This document shows, piece by piece, positions 17,739-25,796 of a stretch of DNA of 64,000 nucleotides. The notes beneath the pieces are model-generated. The model searched no databases. It had not been told where the DNA came from and worked only from the letters and a program-made list of their open reading frames with translations. This DNA comes from Vibrio coralliilyticus ATCC BAA-450 (GTDB lineage: Bacteria > Pseudomonadota > Gammaproteobacteria > Enterobacterales > Vibrionaceae): positions 124,001 through 188,000 of the forward strand of contig NZ_ACZN01000014.1 in assembly GCF_000176135.1 (NCBI RefSeq). Direction: 5' to 3'. Each line of letters begins with the position of its first letter. The stretch's first letter is position 1. Position numbers and translations under genes: made by a program.

Positions 17739-18611
17739 TCATGGCTTATTCACCGCGGTAAACAAAGCGGCATAATGATCCCTAATTTTATGCTCGCCAT
17801 ACACGGGAGCGATAGAATCCTTACCCATCACCGTTAAGAAAAACTCCGCAGGGCCTCCCCATTTTTCAGGTAGATGGTTCATTAAACGTAAAATGACACG
17901 CCTCAGACAATCGGGCAGCCGGACAATACGCACGTTTTTACACTGCGCTTCAAAAGCCAACTGTGCAATCTCAGTCGTGGTGAGTATTTCAGGTCCCCCT
18001 ACGTCGAGTTCTTTTTGATTCGACGGGATAGCTTCAAGGCAAAATGTCGCGAGATCTTCACCGTGAATGGGGTTTAATTTCATTGCTGACGCGCCAAACT
18101 GATAAACACGGCCTTTGGTGGCCATGTGATAGATGGCTTCCAAATCTGAAAAGAAGCCATTGGGTCGAATCACGCAGGGTTGTAACTGTTCTGAGTCGAG
18201 CAGGCGGGAAGCAAATCTTTCTTTGGCTCTCAGCAGGCGAACATTGAAATAGGTCGGCGCATTGAACGCTGAAATATAAATAAATTTCTCGACGCCTGAT
18301 TTTTCTGCTTCAAGTAAGATATTCAGGTTGGCTTGGTAATCGATATCCATGTACTTCAAGCCATCTTGCTGACGAGTGATCCCCAAGCAAGAGATCACCA
18401 CATCGATCCCATCGCAAACCCCCTCAAGCTGTTGAGGGTCGGTCACTTGCGCCTCAAAAATCTGAGAGTCATGGACACCGTTCGCGAGTAACTTTTGTTT
18501 GTTGCGCGCCAGCGCAACAAAGCCCTGACCGCGCCTCTGTAATTGCTTCACGATGTGCAGACCTAAATAGCCTGTGGCTCCCACAACTAAAACCCTATTC
18601 GGTCTTGTCAT
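17739..18611 (-). CDS. NmrA-like / atypical SDR NAD(P)-binding protein
   Basis: A protein of about 290 residues with an N-terminal Rossmann fold. VLVVGATGYLGLHIVKQL (about 8-25) is the glycine-rich dinucleotide loop of NmrA-type and atypical short-chain dehydrogenases. VISCLGITRQ and FIYISAFNAP mark later strands. The Tyr-x3-Lys catalytic pair of classical SDRs is not obvious, so it may be a binding or redox-sensing protein rather than an oxidoreductase. The second of two adjacent ATGs (18611) is the better start. It directly follows a decayed membrane-protein gene on the same strand. Confidence 0.82.
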   Translation of the reverse strand: MTRPNRVLVVGATGYLGLHIVKQLQRRGQGFVALARNKQKLLANGVHDSQIFEAQVTDPQQLEGVCDGIDVVISCLGITRQQDGLKYMDIDYQANLNILLEAEKSGVEKFIYISAFNAPTYFNVRLLRAKERFASRLLDSEQLQPCVIRPNGFFSDLEAIYHMATKGRVYQFGASAMKLNPIHGEDLATFCLEAIPSNQKELDVGGPEILTTTEIAQLAFEAQCKNVRIVRLPDCLRRVILRLMNHLPEKWGGPAEFFLTVMGKDSIAPVYGEHKIRDHYAALFTAVNKP

Positions 18612-19120
18612 CATACTTTCCTTATCTTTATGACGAATGACTCTGTGAGTGTTAGGCGGTACGGCTCTTCTCTGACGCCGTGAGAGAGCACGAGCTTAAT
18701 CATGAAAATGGGCGTCAACCACTCAAGACCCGCAGGAGAGGGGATAATCTGAGCAACAATGATCGATAGCATGACGATCAACAACGCGACAGGGCGCTGC
18801 AGGTATAAAGGGGATGACAATGGAGACAATCATCATGCTATACCAAAAGAAAGCATAGGACCATACGATGTCAAAACACAGCGGCACCAAAAATAATTGA
18901 AAATGGGTTGCCGGGAAGAGCAATTTGCTTCCGACCAGTCTCCCAAGCCAATTCACATCTAAGTTGTGATTAGATAAAGGTACCGCTTCATAGAGCCGAG
19001 TGAGCTTGTGAGAACGCCACCAATCACATCTAAGGTCAAAATGGCGGTTACCATGATTTGTAATCCACTCCAATTCAACTCTTTCTGCTTTCGTTGCGCT
19101 TTCAGTGATTTAATCGCCAT
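18611..19120 (-). pseudogene. small integral membrane protein gene, frameshifted
   Basis: Three successive frames read as one protein: MAIKSLKAQRKQKELNWSGL...LTLDVIGGVL at the start, then an internal frame with HFQLFLVPLCFDIVWSYAFF, then SPLYLQRPVALLIVMLSIIV...GLEWLTPIFMIKLVLSHGVREEPYR. Together these give a membrane protein of about 170 residues with four helices and a conserved VREEPYR end that I recall from uncharacterised bacterial proteins. Two frameshifts prevent expression as a whole. It may once have formed an operon with the SDR gene, whose ATG overlaps its end. Confidence 0.7.
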
Positions 19121-19151
19121 AGTGAAATAGGATTGAAGTATCAGGCGGCAG

Positions 19152-19466
19152 TTACAACGCCATTTCGATGCGTTCACCACCAGGTAGAGTCGCTTGAATC
19201 GTAGTGTGATGCCCTCCACACGCAGCAATATAGCGCTCGACCGTTTCCACCTTCAAGTTTAGCCCGTTCGACTCCATGCTTGAAATAGTCGGTTGGGTGA
19301 GCCCCATGATCTTCGCGACATCACTTTGCGTTAGCCCTAGACTTTCACGAAGTTGAGCCAGTTGCATTCCAAGAAGCATGTCTTTTGCTCTGTGCTTCGC
19401 CTTAGCAAGCGCTTCTGGTGACATAAGCGCATCTAATTCTGCTAAAGTGCCAGTTTTGCTCGTCAT
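19152..19466 (-). CDS. HigA-type antitoxin (XRE)
   Basis: A 104-residue antitoxin with an XRE helix-turn-helix (LRESLGLTQSDVAKIMGLTQ, about 39-58, then PTISSMESNG) and a C-terminal strand region (TIQATLPGGERIEMAL). It lies just downstream of a higB-like frame in the toxin-first order of higBA loci, where HigA represses the operon and blocks the toxin. Only a few bases separate the two. The toxin lacks a start, so the antitoxin may now be orphaned. ATG preceded by GGAGAG. Confidence 0.85.
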   Translation of the reverse strand: MTSKTGTLAELDALMSPEALAKAKHRAKDMLLGMQLAQLRESLGLTQSDVAKIMGLTQPTISSMESNGLNLKVETVERYIAACGGHHTTIQATLPGGERIEMAL

Positions 19467-19467
19467 G

Positions 19468-19870
19468 TTACTCTCCTTTCAAATGGTCGCTGTATTCCTT
19501 GTCTGCGATCTTGCTCTGTTCTTTATAAAACCGCTTCTGATTTGATTTATCCCCTCCACAGAGAAGGATGCCCGTTCGATTCGGGTCAAAGGCAAAGAAT
19601 ATCCTTATTGGATTCCCCTGACTTTGAACAACTAATTCTTTCATATTCGGATGTGCAGATCCGTTTATCTTGCCAACACGAGGCCGTCGTAAAGTGGGTC
19701 CGTATTCCCTTAGGACGTCGATACAGGCGCGAACCTCTATTTGGTCCGTTTCATCTAATCCAGAAAACCATTCTTTGAAGATTTATGGCGAACGCTATTG
19801 GGTCGAATGTCGTTGCTCTGTCTGAATTTATTGGTAGTGAGGTGGACGCGATGTTGTTTACCGACCACAT
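19468..19870 (-). pseudogene. HigB-like toxin (phage Gp49 family), N-terminus disrupted
   Basis: The frame from 19782 to 19468 reads FKEWFSGLDETDQIEVRACI, RPRVGKINGSAHPNMKELVV, GNPIRIFFAFDPNRTGILL and CGGDKSNQKRFYKEQSKIAD. This is a near-complete RelE-superfamily HigB ribonuclease, with the K-I-N-G-S...KELR-type core and FAFDP motif. A TAA sits directly before it and no start codon exists. A typical HigB start (MWSV) does occur at 19870, but about 75 unrelated bases separate it from the body. This looks like an insertion after codon 4-5. The insert reads open on the plus strand (MANAIGSNVVALSEF). Confidence 0.75.
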
Positions 19871-19952
19871 TTTGAAGCCTATGTCGTATAGTAATAGGTT
19901 GCTTACGCAGAATGAATGAGCAAAGATACGTATCTAAAAATTATTGATTTTC

Positions 19953-20186
19953 TTAATCAAAATTGAATCGTCCTTCGTCCGTTATCCCATCTTCTCGGTT
20001 TGCCATGAAGTCATCATTAGCCTCTTCTTGGTTGCCAAATGAAAGCCAATCGGGCCGAACTGGACGTAAAGTAATCACATCTCCCTCTTTGTGTATTTCG
20101 AGCTCGTTAACTCCGTCAAACTCAAAGTCCTTTGGCAAGCGTATCGTTTGATTCTTACCATTTCTAAAAATAGAAACTGTTCTCAT
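19953..20186 (-). CDS. VapB-type antitoxin, orphan
   Basis: A 77-residue AbrB-fold protein: MRTVSIFRNGKNQTIRLPKD, then VNELEIHKEGDVITLRP, a linker, and an acidic toxin-binding tail ending ITDEGRFNFD. This is the VapB pattern (swapped-hairpin DNA-binding head plus tail that plugs a VapC PIN-domain RNase). No vapC follows, since the downstream bases run straight into higB debris. A diverged, broken copy of the whole gene is at 59995-60227. The ATG is preceded by AGAGGGTGTT. Confidence 0.85.
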   Translation of the reverse strand: MRTVSIFRNGKNQTIRLPKDFEFDGVNELEIHKEGDVITLRPVRPDWLSFGNQEEANDDFMANREDGITDEGRFNFD

Positions 20187-20469
20187 AACACCCTCTCTGT
20201 TAGGAATATGTTTGTATTGGTCGCTCCAAGTTTATGAATGAGGATCGCGGCGAAATGTCGGCCATGAACCGGTTTACTGACGTTCGATAACCGTTCAAGT
20301 GTCGATTGTGCTCTAAATTAGTTAATCACTCCTCATACCACAACGGTTTTAGCGAATAATCATCCAAATATGTCGGTCTGAAAAGAATTGGAGTACAACC
20401 ACAACTTACGCCGCTGGGAGGCCGACGCGCTCCATTCCTTTAGATGGCTCGCTAGAACGGTCACGTTTT

Positions 20470-21381
20470 CTACTTTGGAGCGATGAGTAAGTGCTCGCTA
20501 AGCGCTTCCCATACACAGGTGACTGCGCGGCTACGCCCTTTCTTGCCTAAACACACCAAATGGATCGGCTGTTTATCCGGGTGCGTGTAGTCGGTTAAAA
20601 CAGGGGCTAACTCGTTTGAACGTAGTTCTTGGTCGATGAAGGCAGGGTCGACCATGATGATCCCTTGTCCTAAGGTGGCAAGTTGCACGAGGCCTCTCGC
20701 GTCGTCACTGATCATCGCCGGGGTGACGTTGATCGCATTGACGCCACCATTGGGATGCACAAAGACCCAATTATCCAGCGTCACCGCCTTATTTTTAAAC
20801 ACCAGACAGCGATGGTGAAGCAGCGACTCCGGCGACTCCGGTGCGCCATTTTGAGCCAGATACGCTGGACTGGCATACCAACCAAAGGTTTTTTCACCAA
20901 TCTGTCGCGCCAGCAGCGAGGAGTCCGGTAAATGGCCAATACGAATGGCAATATCAACGTGGTTATCGATGAGATCAACGACTTCGTCTGTGAGATTGAA
21001 GTCAAAGCAAATATCGGGATAGGTATCGCTAAGCGCATGAATGTGCGGGATCAAGAGTCGATGGGCCATCAGCGTTGAGCAGCCAATGCGGACTTTGCCC
21101 TGTGGCCGTGCATGAACTTGTTCGCTGAGCGTTTCCGTATGGTGCAGTACCTGTTGAAGCGGCTCGGTGCTTTTGAGCAGTTCATGGCCACTTTGTGTTA
21201 ACGATAGCTTTCGCGTGCTGCGTTCAAGCAAGCGAAGGTTCAGCGTTTGCTCAAGCTTCGCAATGCGTTTGCTGACCGATGAGCGTGGCAGTCCGACTTT
21301 GTCCGCCGCCCCTTGAAAACTGCCACTCAACGCGACCAGATGAAAGAGGTATAAGTTTTCTAACTGTTTATGAAAGGCCAC
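20470..21381 (-). CDS. LysR-family transcriptional regulator
   Basis: A 303-residue LysR regulator. The helix-turn-helix is in 4-64 (FHLVALSGSFQGAADKVGLP, SSVSKRIAKLEQTL, RLLERSTRKLSLT), and the effector domain spans about 90-295. The RSTRKLSLT wing is typical of the large CrgA/AaeR-like group. It is divergent from the SDR at 21489, with a 107-base shared region containing the palindrome ATCTAATTAGAT. Control of that SDR is the natural inference. Confidence 0.88.
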   Translation of the reverse strand: MAFHKQLENLYLFHLVALSGSFQGAADKVGLPRSSVSKRIAKLEQTLNLRLLERSTRKLSLTQSGHELLKSTEPLQQVLHHTETLSEQVHARPQGKVRIGCSTLMAHRLLIPHIHALSDTYPDICFDFNLTDEVVDLIDNHVDIAIRIGHLPDSSLLARQIGEKTFGWYASPAYLAQNGAPESPESLLHHRCLVFKNKAVTLDNWVFVHPNGGVNAINVTPAMISDDARGLVQLATLGQGIIMVDPAFIDQELRSNELAPVLTDYTHPDKQPIHLVCLGKKGRSRAVTCVWEALSEHLLIAPK

Positions 21382-21422
21382 AGATTGTTTCTCTTTGGGA
21401 ACATATAAAGTTCATTTTTGGT

Positions 21423-21434
21423 ATCTAATTAGAT
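21423..21434. promoter_or_regulatory. candidate LysR operator
   Basis: ATCTAATTAGAT is a perfect 12-bp palindrome fitting the T-N11-A style of LysR sites, placed between the divergent LysR and SDR genes. It is AT-rich, so chance occurrence is possible. Confidence 0.45.
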
Positions 21435-21488
21435 TTAATACGAATTGGTATTCTGAAGCAACCAAATAAATGGAGGGTAAGGAATACC

Positions 21489-22241
21489 ATGTCTTTTCAA
21501 ACGATTTTAATCACAGGCGCAACCTCAGGTATTGGTTTTGAAGCGGCAAAACAGTACGTCAAACAAGGTTGGCGCGTGGTGTTTACCGGCCGTGATCAAG
21601 AGAGAATTGCCAGCGCCACCGCGAGGCTACGCGATGACGCCCATTCGCCGGATCAGATACTTGGCCTATTGTGTGACAATGCGAACGCCCAGCATTACCC
21701 AACACTTGTGTCTGACATTCGCCACAACGTCGGCACACTCGACGCGGTGATTTTGAATGCGGGAGTATTTCACCCCGGGCACTTTAGCGAAACCACACAG
21801 AGTGAGCTGATGACAACGATGTCGGTGAATTTCACCGGCCCAGCGATGCTTCTTCAAGCCTTACTGCCTGTCCTCAATGATCCCTGCAGCGTGGTCTATG
21901 TTTCAAGTATTGTCGTCGAGCGAGCCTTTCCAACCGCGTCGAGCTACAGCGCCAGTAAAGCGGCCTTCGAAGCGTACGCGAACGTTTTGAATCTGGAACT
22001 GGCTCCCCAAGGCGTCCGGATCAACTACCTCAGACCGGGCGTGACGGCCACCGAGATCCAAAGTAAGGCAGGCATGAGCGAACATCAAATTGACGAGCTT
22101 AACGCAAGCTTAGCGAATTTGCCTTTAGGCCGAATGCTAGAGCCGACGGAAATGCTGTCGAGTCTTGAATTTCTCACCAGCTCAAGTTCACTCGCGCTGC
22201 GAGGGGCCCACATCACCGTTGACGGCGGTTATTGTTTGTAA
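21489..22241 (+). CDS. short-chain dehydrogenase/reductase
   Basis: A 250-residue classical SDR. TGATSGIGFE (about 9-18) binds NAD(P), NAGVF (about 90-94) follows, the catalytic Ser lies in VVYVSSIVV and the Tyr-x3-Lys in SSYSASKAAFE (about 155-165). The C-terminus GGAHITVDGGY is characteristic of the family. GGAGGG precedes the ATG. It likely oxidises or reduces a small alcohol or carbonyl; the substrate is not determinable. It is probably controlled by the divergent LysR. Confidence 0.92.
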   Translation: MSFQTILITGATSGIGFEAAKQYVKQGWRVVFTGRDQERIASATARLRDDAHSPDQILGLLCDNANAQHYPTLVSDIRHNVGTLDAVILNAGVFHPGHFSETTQSELMTTMSVNFTGPAMLLQALLPVLNDPCSVVYVSSIVVERAFPTASSYSASKAAFEAYANVLNLELAPQGVRINYLRPGVTATEIQSKAGMSEHQIDELNASLANLPLGRMLEPTEMLSSLEFLTSSSSLALRGAHITVDGGYCL

Positions 22242-22277
22242 ATGGTGTGGTGCTGTCCATCCAGTGAGAGGGGACGG

Positions 22278-23177
22278 TCATTCGTCGAGGATGGCCAACT
22301 CCTTCGCTAAGAGATCAAACACGCGGCGAACCCGTCTGTTCGTTTTGAGTTCCTCATGACAGACGAGCCACAGTGGGAGCTGCATGGTTGGAAACAAACC
22401 GTCCGGCGCTCGCATCAGTTGTGGCTCTTGTGCTGCAATGTCCTCTGGCAGATACATGACACCCAAATGTTGTTTGCACAGCGCGAGTTGCGCAGGCTGA
22501 AAGTCGGTAGAAAGCTTGAAGTTTTTCTCGTTCAACGACCAGCCTTGATGGGAAAATTGCGTCATAATGGGCCCGTTGTGGCCAAAGCCGATGATTTGCA
22601 GTTCGGGGACATCCTCAATGGATTGGGCCTCGAGAAACGGTGTCAGGTACGCTCTGGTGCCGTACAAAGACACCCGTTCTTCGCCGAGCTTCTTTGCGAT
22701 GAGACTTGGCTGAGTGGGTTGCACGCTGCGGAGCGCGATATCGGCATCCCTGCGTTTGAGATCACTGACCTGGTTTGTGACGACCAGGTCAATGGACAGT
22801 TTGGGCTCGACTCGTCTCAACTTAGCCAGGATCGGAGGCAACCGATACATCGCATCAAGCTGACAGACGGATAGGGCCACCACGCCGTTCAGATCTTCTG
22901 ATTGACCACTGGCCACCATCGAAAACTTGTGCGCCACATCGCCCATTTCGCGCGCGATATGAAGCAATTCTATACCACTGCGCGTGAGAGTTAATTTCTG
23001 CGCTGAGCGCTCAAAAAGTGCCACACCAAGCTCTTGCTCTAGGGCGGAAACCTGGCGGCTTAGGGTCGGTTGGGTCACATTCAAAGAGTGTGCGGCCGCC
23101 GACAAGCTGCCAAGCTCAGCTGTCGCCAAAAAGGCGCGGGTTCGGTTCCAATCGAACGAAATGGCTGTCCAGTTCAT
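22278..23177 (-). CDS. LysR-family transcriptional regulator
   Basis: A LysR regulator of about 299 residues starting MNWTAISFDWNRTRAFLATA. An ATG eight codons upstream is less likely because family members begin close to the FDWNxxRAFL segment. The helix-turn-helix includes AELGSLSAAAHSLNVTQPTL and SRQVSALEQEL, and the wing is ALFERSAQKLTLT. Effector domain from about 90. It diverges from the NAD(P)-binding gene at 23272 and is its likely regulator. The SDR on its other side is convergent. Confidence 0.87.
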   Translation of the reverse strand: MNWTAISFDWNRTRAFLATAELGSLSAAAHSLNVTQPTLSRQVSALEQELGVALFERSAQKLTLTRSGIELLHIAREMGDVAHKFSMVASGQSEDLNGVVALSVCQLDAMYRLPPILAKLRRVEPKLSIDLVVTNQVSDLKRRDADIALRSVQPTQPSLIAKKLGEERVSLYGTRAYLTPFLEAQSIEDVPELQIIGFGHNGPIMTQFSHQGWSLNEKNFKLSTDFQPAQLALCKQHLGVMYLPEDIAAQEPQLMRAPDGLFPTMQLPLWLVCHEELKTNRRVRRVFDLLAKELAILDE

Positions 23178-23271
23178 ACAAATTTGTATGCCTTTATGCA
23201 TTTTTCAGTAATTACTATTAACTATATGCATGGATATAGTGTCAGCACAATGGTTTTATTCGAGGCAGGTT

Positions 23272-23994
23272 ATGGCAGTGTTGGTTTTAGGTGCGACCGG
23301 GGCAACCGGACGGCTCGTGGTTAGAGAGCTACTCTCGCGGGGTGACCGCGTTAAAGTCGTCGTGCGCGCGCTAGAGCGCGTGGACAGGGACCTGATCGCT
23401 TGTGAGTCGTTGGACATCGTGGTGTCCAACGTATTGGATTTGTCAGAGGCACAACTCATGGGCCATCTGCGCGAGTGTGAAGCGGTCATTTGCTGTTTGG
23501 GACACAATTTGACGTTGAACGGCATTTACGGCCAGCCTAGAAAACTGGTCTCAGACACGATCAAACGGATATGCCAAGCGGTGGCCCAACTCAAACCATT
23601 GCAGCCGATCAAGTTGGTGTTGATGAGTACGACGGGCTTTCAAAATCGACGAAGAGGGGAGGTCGTGTCGTGGCGACATCGCATGGTGATCCAGCTCGTC
23701 AGGCAACTCCTCCCGCCCCATGTGGACAATGAAGAGGCCGCCCGATACCTGCAAGACCAGGTGGGCGATGCTTCCCCGTATTTGGAGTGGGTCGCCGTCA
23801 GGCCTGACAGCTTAGAGGATCACCCATTCAAGACCGAGTTTTCGGTTCATCCATCGCCCACGTGTGACCCGCTGTTTGCCCCGAGGAAGAGCAGCCGTAT
23901 CAATGTTGCGCACTTTATGATCGAATTGGTTGGTTCGCCTCAAACGTGGAGCCGATGGAAACAGGACATGCCCGTCTTGTACAACAATCCGTAA
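23272..23994 (+). CDS. NAD(P)-binding (SDR-a5 / NmrA-like) protein
   Basis: A Rossmann-fold protein of about 240 residues beginning MAVLVLGATGATGRLVVREL, the glycine-rich dinucleotide motif at the very N-terminus. An upstream ATG at 23230 would add 14 residues unlike the family. Later strands include VVVRALERV and AVICCLGHNLT. No Tyr-x3-Lys pair is evident, as in many biliverdin-reductase or NmrA-like proteins, so the role (reductase or redox sensor) is open. Divergent from the preceding LysR gene. Confidence 0.82.
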   Translation: MAVLVLGATGATGRLVVRELLSRGDRVKVVVRALERVDRDLIACESLDIVVSNVLDLSEAQLMGHLRECEAVICCLGHNLTLNGIYGQPRKLVSDTIKRICQAVAQLKPLQPIKLVLMSTTGFQNRRRGEVVSWRHRMVIQLVRQLLPPHVDNEEAARYLQDQVGDASPYLEWVAVRPDSLEDHPFKTEFSVHPSPTCDPLFAPRKSSRINVAHFMIELVGSPQTWSRWKQDMPVLYNNP

Positions 23995-24008
23995 CGCAGA
24001 CGAATCAC

Positions 24009-24312
24009 TCAAAGATAGTCAACATACTTAGCATCAGAAATATACCCGTATATTTTAAAGCCACTGTCCAGCTCATCGGCAGGCACATGGATTTTGCGTA
24101 ACACGGTTTTGACGGACTGGTGCTGAGAGGGGGGGGGCTGTCGTGATTTCTACCCATTCAATGGTGTGAAAACCGGAGGCCCTAAAATGGTAAAACCAGT
24201 CTCTGTCCCAGTCGGAAACATAACCACTGTCTACTTCACGCGTTCACCATCGTGGACGAGGATGCAGGGTACACATCGCTGCCCATAGCTCATTCCATTT
24301 TGTCGTATTCAT
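24009..24312 (-). pseudogene. DUF6678-like gene with nonsense codon and C9-tract frameshift
   Basis: The frame from 24312 reads MNTTKWNELWAAMCTLHPRP, then a TGA where Arg is expected, then TREVDSGYVSDWDRDWFYHF and ASGFHTIEWVEI. It slips at a nine-base homopolymer (G9 on the plus strand, 24129-24137) and continues in another frame as SVKTVLRKIHVPADELDSGF, KIYGYISDAKYVDYL. The reconstructed product of about 100 residues resembles DUF6678 proteins of unknown function (name from memory). Two independent lesions make it a pseudogene unless one is a sequencing error. Confidence 0.6.
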
Positions 24313-24462
24313 GACACCGTGCATCTTCGGGCTCCTGCTCGATAACGGACTGCTAAGTGGTGAGCAACGCCAGCCATAAGACTTGAGCATCCCTCTGTCA
24401 CAAGCCCAACATAATAGGGCTGAATGTCCTTTTCAGCCGATGGTTAGGCCAAAGGGCGGCCA

Positions 24463-24870
24463 CTATTTTCTTGAGGGTTCGTGCCCTTCATACCTTGGCA
24501 GCGTTGTGTCGAGCTCTTCCCAGTTGCCTTTTGAGGTGATGAAGTTGTGTGAAATGGGCCTTTCGGTGATGTCACTGTCGATAGCGCCGAGACGGATCCT
24601 CACTTTGTCCGGGGTGGCCGAATTTGAGCTGTAGATTGGCGCACCGCATGTCGAACAAAAGTACTTCCGTTTTCCAACACTGCTCTCGTAATAGGTCAGC
24701 GTGCCTTTTTCATCAGTCAGTTGGAGTTCCGACGTATTCACATACCCATTAGTGGCAAAGGCGCTACCACTTGCTTTTCGGCATCGAGAGCAGTGGCAAT
24801 AGATGGGGGCGGTAATTCCACCGTGTAGCTCGAATTGGATTGAGCCACATAAACAACTTCCTTTGTACAT
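24463..24870 (-). CDS. GFA family (CENP-V/formaldehyde-activating) zinc protein
   Basis: A 135-residue Mss4-fold protein starting MYKGSCLCGSIQFEL. The zinc ligands are complete: SCLCG (6-9), YCHCSRCRKASGSAFA (mid-protein) and FCSTCGAPIY (C-terminal half). Members bind two zincs. The name derives from glutathione-dependent formaldehyde-activating enzyme, although that activity is disputed for the family. The frame extends 48 codons further upstream, but that part is unlike the family and overlaps the integrase fragment on the other strand. Confidence 0.87.
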   Translation of the reverse strand: MYKGSCLCGSIQFELHGGITAPIYCHCSRCRKASGSAFATNGYVNTSELQLTDEKGTLTYYESSVGKRKYFCSTCGAPIYSSNSATPDKVRIRLGAIDSDITERPISHNFITSKGNWEELDTTLPRYEGHEPSRK

Positions 24871-24996
24871 TTTGGTTCCATAATGTCTAAATCTAGATGT
24901 GGCTACAGCCGCATGCAGTTGAGAGCAACCATTGTGCCTTAAACACGGACGCCGATTCAAACGCTCAATGCCCCACCAAATACACGGAAGAGAGAA

Positions 24997-25215
24997 ATGG
25001 CGAGAATCCCCCAACCTTTGTTCCCTATCCAGGTCAGTAAACCTAAAGATCGAGAATACTCACTAGGTGATGGCAACGGACTCCGGCTTCGAGTAAAACC
25101 AAATGGAACTAAGTCATGGATATTCAATTACATACACCCAACAACAAAGAAGAGAAAGACATTGGGCTAGGCGTTTTTCCTGATATGACATTAGCGTCAG
25201 CCCGCGAAAAAACCG
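24997..25215 (+). pseudogene. tyrosine integrase N-terminal fragment (DUF4102)
   Basis: From ATG it reads MARIPQPLFPIQVSKPKDRE, YSLGDGNGLRLRVKPNGTKS, WIFNYIHPTTKKRKTLG then a stop. One base shift continues as LGVFPDMTLASAREK. This is the arm-binding N-terminal domain of P4-type island and prophage integrases. The core and catalytic domains are missing. It marks the scar of a lost genomic island. No tRNA or attachment site was seen next to it. Confidence 0.8.
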
Positions 25216-25298
25216 TAATTTTCGTTAGTCTCCCACGAATGGGAGATGCTCCATCCCTACTAAGATTGAAATGTGTTCATTAATTTAAAGTGTTCATT

Positions 25299-25523
25299 TT
25301 ATTTGAACGCTATGAAAAAACGAACAAAACGTTCCTTTTTAAGGAGTTGACAGACATTGGCCCGATAGAGTGCACTCACGGGCCATTGAACAAAGTGCGA
25401 CCACACGTGCTGAAACACGGCATGCTGATTGGGAAAGGAGGCGAGCGTTAAGGCTTCGTCGAAACTGCACCACTTGTAGTCCGTATCCTCCTTATTGAGC
25501 ACCACCACATTCGAACTCGACCC
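25299..25523 (-). pseudogene. NUDIX hydrolase C-terminal fragment
   Basis: The frame NVVVLNKEDTDYKWCSFDEA followed by LTLASFPNQHAVFQHVWSHF resembles the end of a NUDIX pyrophosphatase (the E.TDY.W.s.eEA segment that follows the catalytic helix). The NUDIX box itself is absent and an in-frame stop lies upstream. The tail beyond about codon 50 does not look family-like. It is a remnant rather than a functional enzyme. Confidence 0.5.
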
Positions 25524-25796
25524 ATGTCATGAAGACAACTTGTTAACCCCCCTCCGAGTGATTGACGCACTCAGCTATCTGGCGGAACATTCAGGCGATG
25601 CTCTTCTGCCCCAAGATTACAGCCGATAAAACCCATGCAATGCGTGCTTTGTGCCTACGCATTTTAACAACGCTAAGAAAGCGCTCGGTAGACAACGGAT
25701 TGTACGTCAGCAGACTGGACTGGTCGCTGGTGAATCAGATTGGCCGTGGCGGCGGTGATTTCCCCTGATCCCTACCATACAAAAAGGGGCGTAATC

